Notes: generated from the letters alone by a model not told the origin. A stretch of 64,000 nt of DNA from Crocodylus rhombifer (GCA_038503035.1 JAVSML010000027.1:1894791-1958790), one strand, 5' to 3'; counted from the first letter of the stretch, positions 12,352-23,887 are shown. A program made the numbers and translations.

Positions 12352-13059
12352 TTTTTGAAAAATAGGTATCTACTATTAGTTTTTACAGCCAAATTTACAA
12401 CAAACAGCTTGATTTTCAAAAGTATTGAATACCTGGAAGCTCCCATGAATGAATGAAAGTTGTTTGAAGAGTAAAATATGACACAAGATTATTTTCCCAC
12501 CCTAGAGTTGGCTGCATTTCATTCGTGTATGAAATACTTCCTGAGAGAATTCATTTATGAGATTTAGAAAATGCTTAAGTACCTTTGGAATGACTGAATT
12601 TCAAAGGAGCTTTAAGGGAATTAGAGCTCTGTTGAAATTCTCATCCTATATCAATGTAAGATATATATTATATGCAAGTAAAAACTGACAACAAAACACT
12701 ATTGCATACATTTAAAACTAGGATGCACAAACTTTTGTACTTTCTTGCATTCACTTCTTTTATTACATAGCATTCATTAAGTGCTTTACCACAAAGAGAG
12801 ATCAAAGAAGACGGAACAAAATTCCTGAAAATAAGTACTGAAACATTTATTTCAACACTGAAACAGTGATAGTCATTAAACCATGTCTTAAATGAATGTC
12901 ATTCTCTGCCAATTTAAACCAGATGAGGATCTGGCCCTATATATCTTTTGTATTTCAGCCTTGCCCAAACTTACTACGGCACAAATAATAAAAAGCAAAA
13001 GTTCAATCAAATATACCCAAAGACAAATCAGTGAATAAAGATCTCCATTCCCATGTACA
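12352..13059. other. AT-rich unique sequence, nothing recognised
   Basis: No supported gene, RNA or repeat. Confidence 0.45.
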
Positions 13060-13527
13060 TTAGTGAACTTTTCTTATGACAAACGGGCTATCACAGTGTA
13101 ATGGGATTTTACTGAAGTTTATTGCGGCACTGTTTATAATAACATTGCATCCAGCCTGCCTTGTTGGTACTTTTGCATTGCAGGGTAACAGTTCTGAGGT
13201 GGCAGCAAACAGCTTCCGTGCTTGTGTCAGGAGAAATAAAACTGTTATTATTTCATACACTTCAGAGGCCACACTCGAACTCAGCAGCTCTGCAGAGCTG
13301 TTGTGAATAGAAAGCTCTGCTGTAGAACACCGGGCTGCCCCCTCAACAATAAGCTGTCTTCTCTCCAATCTACTTTGGCTTCCTGCCAGTTGCCCATTTG
13401 CTTTACACCATCGATTTATATTCACTGAGATGGTGTAAGGTTCTAGAACAGCACTGATTATCAAATTTGCCTGCCAAACATATGAGCAGTAAAAGCTGGT
13501 CTTCCAGAGGCCTACATGTATAATCCA
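13060..13527. other. Unique block with a 162-codon minus-strand open frame; possible conserved noncoding DNA
   Basis: Higher-complexity, moderate-GC sequence without visible transposon ends. A minus-strand frame of 162 codons covers it (13060-13548) and a 76-codon plus-strand frame overlaps it. The minus translation has no recognisable domain, signal peptide or low-complexity bias, and no strong splice context was found. It could be chance, a repeat I do not know, or conserved regulatory DNA. I do not call it a gene. Confidence 0.3.
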
Positions 13528-13610
13528 AGGGCCCAATCCTGCAAGCATTTGCTACAAGAAAGGATGCTTAGAACAGGAAGCAGTCTGACTGAAGCCAATA
13601 GGGCTACTTT
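13528..13610. repeat. Fragment of an old sauropsid repeat (GGGCCCAATCCTGCAAGCA)
   Basis: The opening GGGCCCAATCCTGCAAGCA and the following ACTGAAGCCAATAGGGCTAC match the usual terminal and core wording of a widespread palindromic repeat in turtles, crocodilians and birds. The other end is not visible. Confidence 0.5.
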
Positions 13611-14442
13611 TAGCAATAAACACTGTAAGTAGTGGCAAGTGTTTGTATCTACCTAGAGCTTTGTTGCTTCAAGTTTTAGAGTAGTGCTTTTCAAAAACCT
13701 TTAGACTGATATATCAGCCACAGAATCCAATAGAGAGCACTTGCATTTTTTTGTCAAATATTTCCCCCCGCTTTTATTTATTTATTTTTTGCATAGCAAC
13801 AATTTGCCAGCAGATCTTATCTATTACAGTGTATGTGGAATGATTTCAACAAAGGTTGTAGTATAGTTGAAAAAGGTATGACATATTGCTTATCTTAAGC
13901 CTTCAAAAACAATGACCCTCTCTTCCCTTCCCACCTCTGACTCGCCAACATAAGAGATTGCCTTAAAAAACAGAACTTAAAAAATAATAACGTATTTTCA
14001 TTTCTTTTGATATGCCTTCTAGTTTTTGAACCTGTAAGGTACACTTGGGTAAAATTTTCACACTTTCATACACATCCTTGACATCTAGAAACTTACATTC
14101 CTTTTAAATGAGAGTTTAGATTCCCAAGTAAATGTTTGACTGTGAACTGGGTTGGGACTTAAGAAAAAGCACCAAACATAGCTTATATTTAAAACTGGGA
14201 CAGTGTGCAGCACTGCATTAGAAATTAAAAATATATACTGTGAAATTTACGAAATTAACTAGCTTTGTCCATTCTCTCTTTTTCTTCCAATATTTGAAGT
14301 CTGTAAGAACCAACCATTTTTTGGTTCAGCTGCATGCCCAGAATTTTTTATGTCTCAGAAAAATTAGAATGTCTCAGATTTTCTCTTTTCTACATGTACT
14401 GCAGTCAGATGGTCTTACTCCTACCTTGAATTGGCCTTTTAA
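13611..14442. other. AT-rich unique sequence, nothing recognised
   Basis: No supported gene or repeat. A 75-codon plus-strand frame at 14240-14467 runs into the adjacent transposon and has no domain. Confidence 0.45.
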
Positions 14443-14933
14443 GGCTAGGGACAGACATTACACATAACCCAGTATAAGTGATAAGGCACTGGTTCAAAGC
14501 TGTAACACAACAGAAGTTCATTGCACATAAACTGCTTTCAAAATGGCTAAAACAGTTTAAGATAAACTTGGATGAATGTAGTTTCAGACTTTACTGATTT
14601 AAGTTACATCGGTTTATTGAACTTCTGTCCCAGATCCCCTCCAGATTCAAGTTAACTCACAGTCCTTCAGCATCCAGGATTCATTACACCTCCCTTGAAC
14701 CCTCCTCCCTCCCCCTTTGTAGGCGGGGCAGGCCAGCCTTGGCTCAACCTGTTTGCTCCAGCCCAGCAGGGAGGTGGACTTTAGTGCCCTCCAGCTTCTG
14801 GCCTGAGCCACTGCAGCATATGGCTGCATTTCCAGAATCAAAAATGTCTCCTCACTTGCTTATCAGTTCAATCGACGTAGCTTAGACTAACCTGCAATGA
14901 TTGAATTGGTGTTTTGACTGTCTGCACTTAGCC
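14443..14933 (+). mobile_element. GGCTAGG-TIR element copy B, complete, 491 bp
   Basis: Left end GGCTAGGGACAGACATT and the inverted right end GGCTAAGTGCAGACAGT form imperfect TIRs. The element is flanked by TAA on both sides (14440-14442 and 14934-14936). A TWA 3-bp TSD with GG-initial TIRs points to PIF/Harbinger. Inside are AACCAGTT-like half-sites and a moderately GC-rich segment (14690-14790). No transposase frame, so a MITE. This is the best reference copy for the family in this window. Confidence 0.85.
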
Positions 14934-15770
14934 TAAGTGAGATTAGTTCCTATATAAGCCAATAGGAGTTATTCCCTTATTGAAGGGAATTATTTCCCTT
15001 ACTGAAAGCAGAGTGAACTGCTAATTAATGAGAAATAAAAAATAACATTGACATTCCAAATGAAGAAGTTATTCAGCATCGGTGTGACTACCTGGGTGTG
15101 AAACAAACCTACAGAGATTAGAACAATGTAGACCTAATTTTTGATAGAGAACTACGACATAGAGCCCACCTAATACACTCAGTTTCACATATGCATTTTC
15201 CAAATAGCTTAATTAACCAAGTCCCAATTCCAAAATTAACTCTATGCAGTAAGAACTTGCACAATGTTATCTAGAAGACCAGAGTCCAGATTGCTAACAA
15301 CCATATTTACATGAATATAAGATGACCTCCCCAAAATTAGATTCTATGTATGGAAAATGTATAAATTTGTTATAATTTTCCAGGTATAGAATCTAATTAT
15401 TGGAGGTTTTTCTTGAATTTGTTCCCCTCCCACTGTTACAGCAGGGAAAATAAATCTGGGGTCATCAGTTCTGCCCTCTGCCTCCCCAAGTTTTTCTCGC
15501 TGAACTGGTTCCCCCTTCCTTAGTCAAATCCTGCTCTCCCTGAGCACACGGAAGTGAGGGGCAAATCTGAAAACACTGACATTGAAATAAACATACCTAT
15601 ATTAATTTGCATACAGGCAAATTAGTATCAGTACCCATAGACTTAGCTCACTCAGCATTCACAATGACACATTTTACCTTTTTTGAAACTGCTACGAGTT
15701 TTAGACCAAAAAGTCTATAAACAAACTTTTAAGTAGCACTTTTGTATCTACTTATATAGAGAACAAACTA
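14934..15770. other. Unique sequence, nothing recognised
   Basis: AT-rich spacer with a short local duplication (ATTCCCTTATTGAAGGGAAT, 14971-14990, itself palindromic). No gene supported. Confidence 0.5.
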
Positions 15771-16172
15771 CCGTATTTTTCGGACCATAAGACACACCGG
15801 ACCATAAGACGCACTCCTCCTGGAGCCTCAGTCTCCGCGGCAGCGAGTCCCTCCTTCGGACTCCTGCCCCGTCTGTTCCGGCCGGCCATTTTTATTGCCG
15901 GCTCCCGGCCACCGGCACGGGCGCCGGCTTCCGGTCTAAACAAGCGGCGGATGTCCCGCTCGGGCTCCGCCGCCTCTGCGGGCAAGCTCCGCCCCGTCTC
16001 CCCGGGACACAGCATAAACAAGCGGCGGGTGTCCTGCTCGGGCTCCGCCGCCTCCGCGGGCAAGCTCCGCCCCGTCTCCCCAGGACACACACCTTCGGAC
16101 CATAAGACACACCCTCGTTTTCCCCCCACTTTTGGGGGGAAAAAAGTGCGTCTTATGGTCCGAAAAATACAG
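15771..16172. mobile_element. CpG-rich TIR element with TA target site, 402 bp
   Basis: Left end CCGTATTTTTCGGACCATAA and inverted right end CTGTATTTTTCGGACCATAA match at 19 of 20 positions, flanked by TA on both sides (15769-15770 and 16173-16174). This fits a Tc1/mariner/pogo-type nonautonomous element. The TIR segment GGACCATAAGAC is repeated just inside the left end and again at about 16098. The core is very GC- and CpG-rich with a 78-bp tandem duplication beginning at 15938 and 16016. Because 78 is a multiple of 3, the frames on both strands stay open and give misleading 70-125 codon ORFs. Confidence 0.85.
15938..16090. repeat. 78-bp tandem duplication inside the CpG-rich TIR element
   Basis: Two units, each beginning AAACAAGCGGCGG and containing GGGCAAGCTCCGCCCCGTCT, spaced by 78 bp and nearly identical. 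The second unit is slightly shortened before the right inner TIR motif. Confidence 0.85.
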
Positions 16173-16689
16173 TATGCATGATATTAGACCAAAGCCAAAG
16201 GCTCATGATTTGTCATATAGTTCATTGGGCTGGGCCCCAGCATAGTAAACAGCATTTCAAGCCATGGGGACCCCACAGCTCAGCAAAGCTCAGTATGTGT
16301 GTGTACTCCAGATATACCCCACAAAGGATCCATGTGCTAATTAATCCCCCACCCCCCACATTCATGACTGAAACTAGGTATGAAACTAGGTATTCTTGTC
16401 ACAAGTCCTGGGATCCTCCAAAAATTTAAATGCAGATGAGGAGGAGGACAACCTGGTCTGGCTCCAACTCATAGACAGCAACGCCACACTAATCAAATAT
16501 AACAGGCTGAGAGAGGGCGTAACAGAGGGATTGTAGGTGGGCTGTTTGGGGCCCTGTTTGGTGATGTTTGCTGGGTATTTAAGGCTGGTGAAGACACAGG
16601 AATCATTGGAAATGGAAAAGAAAAGCACAACTCAGCTGTGGGAGTGAAGAGGAAGTTGAAATGTATTCAATATTGTGGCTGAGTTTTTG
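16173..16689. other. Unique sequence, nothing recognised
   Basis: No supported gene. Short open frames on both strands lack domains. Contains a small direct repeat, GAAACTAGGTAT, at 16370-16393. Confidence 0.45.
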
Positions 16690-16830
16690 GTTGTAGCTGT
16701 GTTGGTCTAAGGACATAGGCAGGCCAGATTCTTTGGGTAGATGTGATATCTTTTATTAGACCAACTGAGTAGTTGGGAAAAAGTTCTTTGCATGTTTTTG
16801 GGCATAATCACCCTTCTTCAGGCATAGGGA
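16690..16830 (+). mobile_element. TTGTAGCTGTGTTGGTC repeat (MITE-like)
   Basis: Starts GTTGTAGCTGTGTTGGTC and runs through TATCTTTTATTAGACCAACT to CACCCTTCTTCAGG. The GTTGGTC...GACCAAC pair forms an internal inverted repeat. The same order of motifs recurs at 47089. This is a common sauropsid MITE-like repeat, possibly the one described as Chompy; the name is uncertain. Confidence 0.7.
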
Positions 16831-19687
16831 GTCTCAATGTTGTGGCTCACCATGACTTTAAAAAGAGTCAGCACTGAGAGGGACAGAGAACAACGGGCAC
16901 TATTATATATTTTATTCAGATGTGGTTCCCTAGCTTATCCATGTCATAGGTTCCTATCAGTATGTTTACCCAATGTGGGCCATGTGTTTTAGAATCATTC
17001 TGAGTGCTGCCTGCATTTAATCAACTTCATAGTTGGTTTCTATTATTGAGAACATGCTACTTTTGGCAGCAGTTCAAGGATAGACAGTGCATTTAATGAG
17101 GTTTCCTTGTATGCAAATGTAAAATGAGAAGCTTTTTCCCTTATGCTGATTAGGGGAAAAAAACCTTACCTTATAATCGAATAAATATGGTATTTGTAAA
17201 TAAGCATAAAAATTCAGAATAAGCACCTCTTCAAATGCAACTTTAAAATACCATATGTCCTTATGCATGCATTATGTGAAGAGAGTTGACAGATCAAAGG
17301 ACTAGATTTCCCACTCTACATTGATTATTTACCATCTTTCATTTTAATGGATTTAAACAGGTGTTGTCTGCATTTAAGTATTAGAGAACCAGAGGTGGTT
17401 CAAACTTCCCAACTTGTATCCAGATTCTGAATTTCACAAGGCTTCTGTTCTGTTTTGGCTTCTTCTCTAATGCAAACAACAATGTATCCCAGATAATTCC
17501 AAACAGCTTCCCAGCACACTCATGATCTGTTTTCTTCTAATCCTCCTACCAACTTCTCCCTGCTTCCCAAATATCCATGAATAGCTAGAAATTCACAGCA
17601 GATTTTTTTCCGGAGACATCAACTCCTCAACTCACTGTGTAAGTTAGTAGAAGTGCCATGCTATCTTTCTAATCATATACTAAGACAGTGGCCCAAGAGA
17701 AACAACAGGGCTTCTGACACTTGTCTTTATTGCCCAGTCATAAATTCATAAAGGAATGTATAGTGCAAACAATTGGCAAGTTCACTGAATAAACATCAAC
17801 ACCAATTTAATGACTTGTAAACATTGTAAACCAGAGAATCTTTATACAAAGAAATCAGATACATCAAACATGAGATGAGGCTTAAAGGAAAGCAATTAGA
17901 GCTTTAAGGTAAGGTTGTTGTGGGAAGGCCCTGTATCACATTAGAGCATATAATAGAAAATGTGACAACATGGAGTACAAGATATGCAATTAAATTAATT
18001 ACTAATATAAAACACTTCTAAAGCAATATGTCGATAGATAAATAGATAAGACATAAGAGATAAATAACCTTTTCAGAGGTCTTGTTTCTCTTTTTATCGA
18101 GGAAGAGAAATGAAAAAGGAAATCAAACTTCCTAAAAGACAGAGGTGATAAAAGCATAGCTAAAATAGACATTTTAAGGCTGACTTGTTCGCCCCAGGCT
18201 AGTGATTGAAAAGGAAAAGCATAGCCGGACCATAAAAAACCTATTGGACCATATTTCATTTGCTATAGTATATTTAAATGTTTCACTGCACACCAATTTA
18301 AATCTAGTGCCTTATAGGCTGGTATAAAATTCCTTAAGCTGTGCTACTTCCTAAGGAACTCTAAGGAACCCTTCTGTAAGACTTACTATGGTCACCTCAA
18401 ATTGTCTATTTTAAGGTTAGTAAGAGAGCTAATGTCATGGGGCCAAATTCTCACTACCATATGCATCAAGAAAGCTACTGCTTTCTCTTCACCAAAATGC
18501 AGATACAGTATTTCATTAGGATAAAGGTGCATTAATGCATGCAGTCTGCAATGTGCAGTACTACTGAATACAGCGCTTGAAAGCTCCACGTTGTCCCTGT
18601 GTCATGTACTATAAGATTCTGTCAGCTCCACACATGAAGCTAGGTCATTTGCGCTAATCCAAATGCAGTAGAGTTCACTTAAAGAACTGACCACTCGAAC
18701 GATTCCCATAAGCCAGCTATCTCCGCTAATGAGTCCTCCTTAATCATCCCCTGCAGGTCCTTCTTACATTTCTATCAGTCATTGCATTACAGTACTTCAG
18801 TAGCTGGTAAAGTATTCCCATAAGTCTGGTGGGGCAGATATGACAGCCTGGTTGTATGGAGAACAGGACTACTGCCTTCCTCACTTGGCTTCTACCTTGG
18901 TCACTTTTCTCATAAGACACTGGAACTTCAGAAGCAAGAATGTAGTAATCTTTGGCTTTTCCTGCCTTCTAGGGTCTCAGTAACAGCACACCTAACACCC
19001 AACTAATTCCAGGTAAATGTTAGCTATTTGGTACCTCATACTGTAATGATCACTTATTTAAAAAACAGCAGCATACAGTACATTTAACAGAAGCAGCCAG
19101 TGCACCATTAACTGAACTGGATGCCTAAAGCAAAGGTTACTGTCAATTCATAAATATTTTGTAACCTACTCTTGTATAATTCTTCTTACACAGGAAAAAA
19201 AGAGATTTTTTCCCCTTGTTTTGGTGGTTCCATTTATTTAGAGCAATTGGATTCTAGATTTTAGCCATCATGATACAAAAATGCTTTTAAATCCTCTCTA
19301 TGGAAAATATAATATACACAATTTATGAAAAATTAGGGGAAATGTAAATTCTAATGAAGGGACAAACATCAATGTTTCCTTAACAGCTTGAGCCATATGA
19401 ACCATTACTTTTAATACAAATACTTAAGAGACTAAATACTCTGCATAAGTTAGATTTTTGTGCAATTAGGGCAGAAAAATAGTGGAATGTGGTTATTCAG
19501 TCTATAGATTCCTGCTCCCTGGCCCATCCAAGGCATTATCTTGTCCCTTCTGCAGTTGAGTCATGCAGCTTCCTCCTCCATGTTGCTCAGGTGCCAGCAG
19601 CAACACCACTTGGAGAATTGCAGGGTGCATTTACAGGAGGCATTTATTAAGATGAGATGCCTGCTTAGCTCTGAAGTAAAGTCTGAG
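16831..19687. other. AT-rich unique sequence, no gene seen
   Basis: About 2.9 kb without recognised repeats or RNA genes. Open frames are all under 90 codons and carry no recognisable motif. Confidence 0.5.
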
Positions 19688-20110
19688 TGTCTACGTATGC
19701 AGCCCTAACAGACCGCAGTGAACTAATAAACACCACCATAGGTCAGTATGTGTAAACACAAGTACTATCCTGCAGCCATATTATTTACTGCACCCCAACA
19801 CATGTGTAGATGCTAATGGAGCTGCCTGGGGCATAAGGATGCTTCAGTTTGGGGGCTGCCTGCTGGTTAGCCCCACCCTGGACCACCCTCATACTCCAGC
19901 CAGCCCCTCCGCAGCATGTTGAGCTGGGTTGGAGCAGCCATGGGTTGGCAGGCTGACTCCCCATCTCCATGCCAGTTGGGGCTATTCTGACCCAGCTCAG
20001 CATGCTGCAGTCCCAAGTGCACATGTAAACGTGGTTCCCGGGAGCAATAAACTCCAGTGCAAGCTGCACTGGAGTTTATTCAATCTCATTAATAGCACAT
20101 ATGACATGCC
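19688..20110. mobile_element. TACACATG-type palindromic element, copy 2
   Basis: Left end TGTCTACGTATGCAGCC and right end GCACATATGACATGCC are weak inverted repeats. The core is GC-rich and shares CCAGCC, a GAGCTGGGTTGGAGCAGC-like stretch and CTGGAGTTTATT with the copy at 23351. A perfect hairpin sits near the right end. Overlapping 90-94 codon frames on both strands are by-products of the GC-rich palindromic core. Confidence 0.6.
20046..20080. repeat. Perfect 16-bp inverted repeat
   Basis: AATAAACTCCAGTGCA (20046-20061) and TGCACTGGAGTTTATT (20065-20080) are exact reverse complements separated by 3 bases. Lies inside the palindromic element. Confidence 0.95.
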
Positions 20111-20224
20111 TGCAGTCTCCCTACTCTTCTACATAGACAGCCTATGTCATCCGGGGAGAGCAGTTGCAGGGGAAGACCCACTCATATTCAGGATGGCATA
20201 AACTCAGTTGCTGTCTGAGGATAG

Positions 20225-20290
20225 AAGGTAGGGCAGCACCTTAAAGGTAGGGTGGCACCTTAAAGAATAACTTGTTAACTACATATCTCT
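20225..20290. repeat. Fragment of a 'GGCACCTTAAAG' repeat, with 20-bp tandem duplication
   Basis: Two adjacent copies of GTAGGGYRGCACCTTAAAG, then AATAACTTGTTAACT. The phrase 'tggcaccttaaagactaac' is common at one end of sauropsid MITE-like repeats related to the TTGTAGC type. Fragmentary. Confidence 0.5.
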
Positions 20291-22418
20291 GAGGATAGTG
20301 CAGGCATATGGAGGTTGGAACATGCTTAATTCAGAGGGGGCCTTTGGACAATTTTCCTGATGAATTGTAACAAGGCTTTTGTATAAAGTGAGAATTTTCT
20401 GAAAGGTTGTAACTGGCCACATTCAGGTGGATTTTCAAAGAAATGGCAAAAGGCACAACAACCCTGACACCAAAACCTCACATCACGCCACTGCATTTTA
20501 AATCCTTTTCCTAAATTTGGATGTGTTAGAACTCCTCAATGAAATACATATTAGACTTTTTTGTCATGAGTAAAACAGCATTTCTTTGTATCTCAGTCTC
20601 AGAAATGGCTGAACCATTTCTGTAGAAACTTAAAAAAAACCACCAATTTTCAGCAGGTGCCCTGCATTGTAAATATCAATCTGAACAGTTCAAATTTAGC
20701 ACCTGGGAGTGGTGAAGAGTTACTCCAGACTTAAAATTATTCATACGAGACCAGAATCTGGACTAGCAGGAATGTCTGACAGTAGTAGAAATGACGTCAA
20801 GGTTTAACAGAGTGCAGAAATTGTCAGCAAGCAGTTTTCCTTTATGGGAAGATTACTTCTGTGATGTTGCCAAACTTAGTGAGATTTTGGCAGTTACATT
20901 CTGGTAACAAATCACCCAGTCACATAACTTAAAGTTGCTGCAGGGCAGCTTTAATTTGTGTACCCAACTTCCCCAAGCTATTGCTAGGCCTTACATTCTA
21001 AAGTTGGCATTGTTTGCTCATTCAGCATTGAGCTCATCCTCTTTCCAAGCTAATGCCCAGTTAGATATGTTCTAATTCTTCTCCCTGAACACACTGACCA
21101 AACAGTCTTTGTGTAGTGAAAAATTAAAGTGAATGAATGGCAATATAAGGTCTCTGTACAGGCCGGACTATGTAGGGCAGGGGTATCAAATATCTGGTCC
21201 CAGAGAAGGGGCAAAATATTATTTACAGAGAATTATTCTAATTAAAATAAAAGAATTCTTACCTCCAGATGGGATTGTCAGACCATCAGACCACTCTGGC
21301 ATCCCTTTTTAAAACAATATTGTTACCAGTTTTTAAAAAAATCTACCTTTACGCCAAATTCCCTTATAGCTTCAATAGAATATCATTAGAAATTGATGAA
21401 GGGACTGTGTCCAGAACCATTATTTCTTGCTTTTGTATTTCTACCTCTCTCTCAGGCTTCTCTGACAAGAGCAACTGGCACTATTTAGGGACTTTGTTCC
21501 ATTTCTGTTATAGACTGAAAATGACTGTCCTGCACATTTGAAAGTATACTACCATTGGTCCATCAGCAGCACTAAGAGCAGATTATACAGAAGCAGGAAA
21601 AATGTGTGCTTTCAAAATGGCAAAATAAGTACAGCTGACTGGTGGATGACACTTCCTTTCATGGTAACTTTTGAGGTTTTAAAATTTGTTTTTGTTCTGG
21701 AACAAAAATCTTTGGAAACATTTCCATGAGAAAAAGTATAATCATGTCAAAATACTAATTTTCCAAGCAAAACCTAGAGTTTTTCATCTCAGATTATTCT
21801 GAATCAAGCAGAATGGAGCTTGAAACTGAATCCCCCACATCCCAGGCCAATCTTCTATTGCCAAGTTGTAGAATATGAGAACACTTCTCTTTCGTTGGAC
21901 TAAAGGCATTTCACCAAAATATTTTAACCACTTCTAAACGTGGAGATTTTTTTGAAGTTCTCCTATCTATCCATATGAGGTCAACTAGTTTCTAGATTCC
22001 ACATATACCTTGTGACTGCCTTTTGAGTGACTGCCTTATATCATGAAAATTCCTATTAAGATTTGTGAAGTTCTTTCTCAGGAACAAAGGGAGATGTCTA
22101 TGATCATATTTCAAATCTGTATTCAAGAGCAAGGCAAGTCAATTTTGCTAAGATACCTATACAGTAATATTTTGAAGGTGGGGTGGTGTAGGTGAACTAA
22201 GCCACCCTAGACAAATCCTTCACTTAACCTGGTGCTGCAATGATGAATGCATAAAAATAGGCTGATTAGGAGACATTTTCTTAAGTAGAGAAAAGAGGGC
22301 AACATACCATCACATGCTAAATTTATCATAAAAGACACGGGGTTAAAACTCCACCTGCTACATATATATATCTGCTTAGTTCTCCTATTCTCACTAAATG
22401 GGAATCATGGGCCACACT
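20291..22418. other. AT-rich unique sequence with one orphan hAT-like end
   Basis: No supported gene. At 21178 CAGGGGTATCAAATATCTGG looks like the left end of a CAGGGGTGTCAAA-type hAT element, but no right end follows, so it is at best a truncated copy. Open frames of 63-90 codons near 21269-21729 have no domain. Confidence 0.45.
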
Positions 22419-22648
22419 GGGCACACCTACATGTGCCCCTACAGCGGTGTTGTTAGTGTGCCATTGTTTAGTACTTCCTTTTGATAGTGCACTATTATTT
22501 TTAGCTGCTACATCACTGTAGCAACGCGTTATACTGAGGGAGCGTGTTGCTACGGTGACGTAGCTGCAGCATCACTGTTTTTGCCTTTGGACACTACATT
22601 ACCATAGCACGTTGCTACAGCAATGTGTCATCATGTGTAGATGTGTCC
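22419..22648. mobile_element. TACACATG-type palindromic element, copy 3 (short form, 230 bp)
   Basis: Left end GGGCACACCTACATG and inverted right end GGACACATCTACACATG. ACTG follows the right end and precedes the left end, a possible 3- or 4-bp TSD. The centre is a separate hairpin (22503-22571). No coding capacity. Confidence 0.65.
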
Positions 22649-23350
22649 ACTGTGTCCCTGTGTATGGGGAAGAGAGGGAGGAAGGAGGAGACAAAATGCA
22701 AAGATACTTACATAAAACCTTTCCATGGGGCCCACTCAGAATCTCATTTTTTGTGCACAAGGACAAAAATAATCTAGCACTGATAGCAAAGATGGGACCA
22801 TCATGGGGATTAGGAATGGACAGATGATTGTCCTGTTTCCCCTACACCAACTAATAGAGCTAGGGCTGATGTAAGGGAGGTGAGTTCTCACTCTGTTGAA
22901 AAGGTATGGTAGATACAACCATACAGTGCATTCTTCTCAACTCTCAAAGGCTTTATGAGTGACCCCATACTTGATCATACTTGATTATAGTTCCTGCTAA
23001 TTAGAGTTGACAGATCTTGTTTCCGTTCCTTTTCCTGGACATTATAAACTTTGAATTGCTCACACTAATATGGTGTTGAAATGTTACTAGTCAATGAAAC
23101 GCTAGTTTTCCTACCTTTTGAGTGTTTGCAACTGTACTAACACTCTTTTGACACAGCTCCTGCATATGTATCAAGTGACAATACATGACACCAGCATGGA
23201 TCATCACTGGGATTAAAGCCATTAGAAGGACAGCACATACCTCATCCACTTGATTTAATTGAGTGACTGATAGCAATAGTAAGTTGTTGTCCTCTATATG
23301 GTCCCATACTATACGGAAACAAGACACACAAGCCACATCTACAACTTACT
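22649..23350. other. Unique sequence, nothing recognised
   Basis: No supported gene. Overlapping 60-80 codon frames carry no domain. Confidence 0.45.
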
Positions 23351-23842
23351 AGGTGCAGCTACACATGCTATTACGGCAAAGCAATAATCTCCAGTGCTTA
23401 TTGTGCTGGAGTTTATTCCTCCTGGATCCTATGTTTGAACGTGTGCTTGGGACTGCAGCACATTGAGCCAGGTTGGAGCAGCTCCTGTCGGCAGGGGAAC
23501 CCAGAGGGGTCAGCCTGCCAGCCTGGGGCTCCTCCAACTTGCTCAATGTGTTGCAGAGGGGCTGGCTGAGGCACAAGTTTGCTTCAGTGCAGGGCTAGCT
23601 GGCAGGCAGCCCTCACACTGAAACACCTTTGTGCCCCAGCCAGCTGTGTCAGCATCTACATGTGTGCTGCTGTGGAGTAAAAAACTCTGCAGCAGGATAG
23701 TATTTGTATTTACAAGTACTACCCTGCTGTGGAGTTAATTAATTTTCTGTAGCCTAATAGGACCACACGTGTAGACATGAGATGTTTACTGTGGAGCTAA
23801 TTAGTCTACTCTGCAGAAAATATCTCACATAGATGCACCCAC
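23351..23842. mobile_element. TACACATG-type palindromic element, copy 4, ~490 bp
   Basis: Left end AGGTGCAGCTACACATGC and inverted right end GGGTGCATCTATGTGAGA. ACT lies just outside both ends (23348-23350 and 23843-23845), a possible 3-bp TSD as in copy 3. The GC-rich core shares CTGGAGTTTATTCCTCC, GGTTGGAGCAGC and CAGCCTGCCAGCCTGGGGCT with copies 1 and 2. No transposase. Confidence 0.7.
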
Positions 23843-23887
23843 TGTGTTCCAGAGCAGTATTCTCAAAACCTGATGTGCTGTAATGAA

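Noticed and set aside
15752..16129. 125-codon frame with an internal amino-acid repeat
   Set aside because: The repeat is the 78-bp tandem duplication in a TIR element, read in frame because 78 is divisible by 3. Not a protein.
21178..21215. Possible hAT left end CAGGGGTATCAAATATCTGG
   Set aside because: No right end or TSD; kept only as a remark in the surrounding entry.
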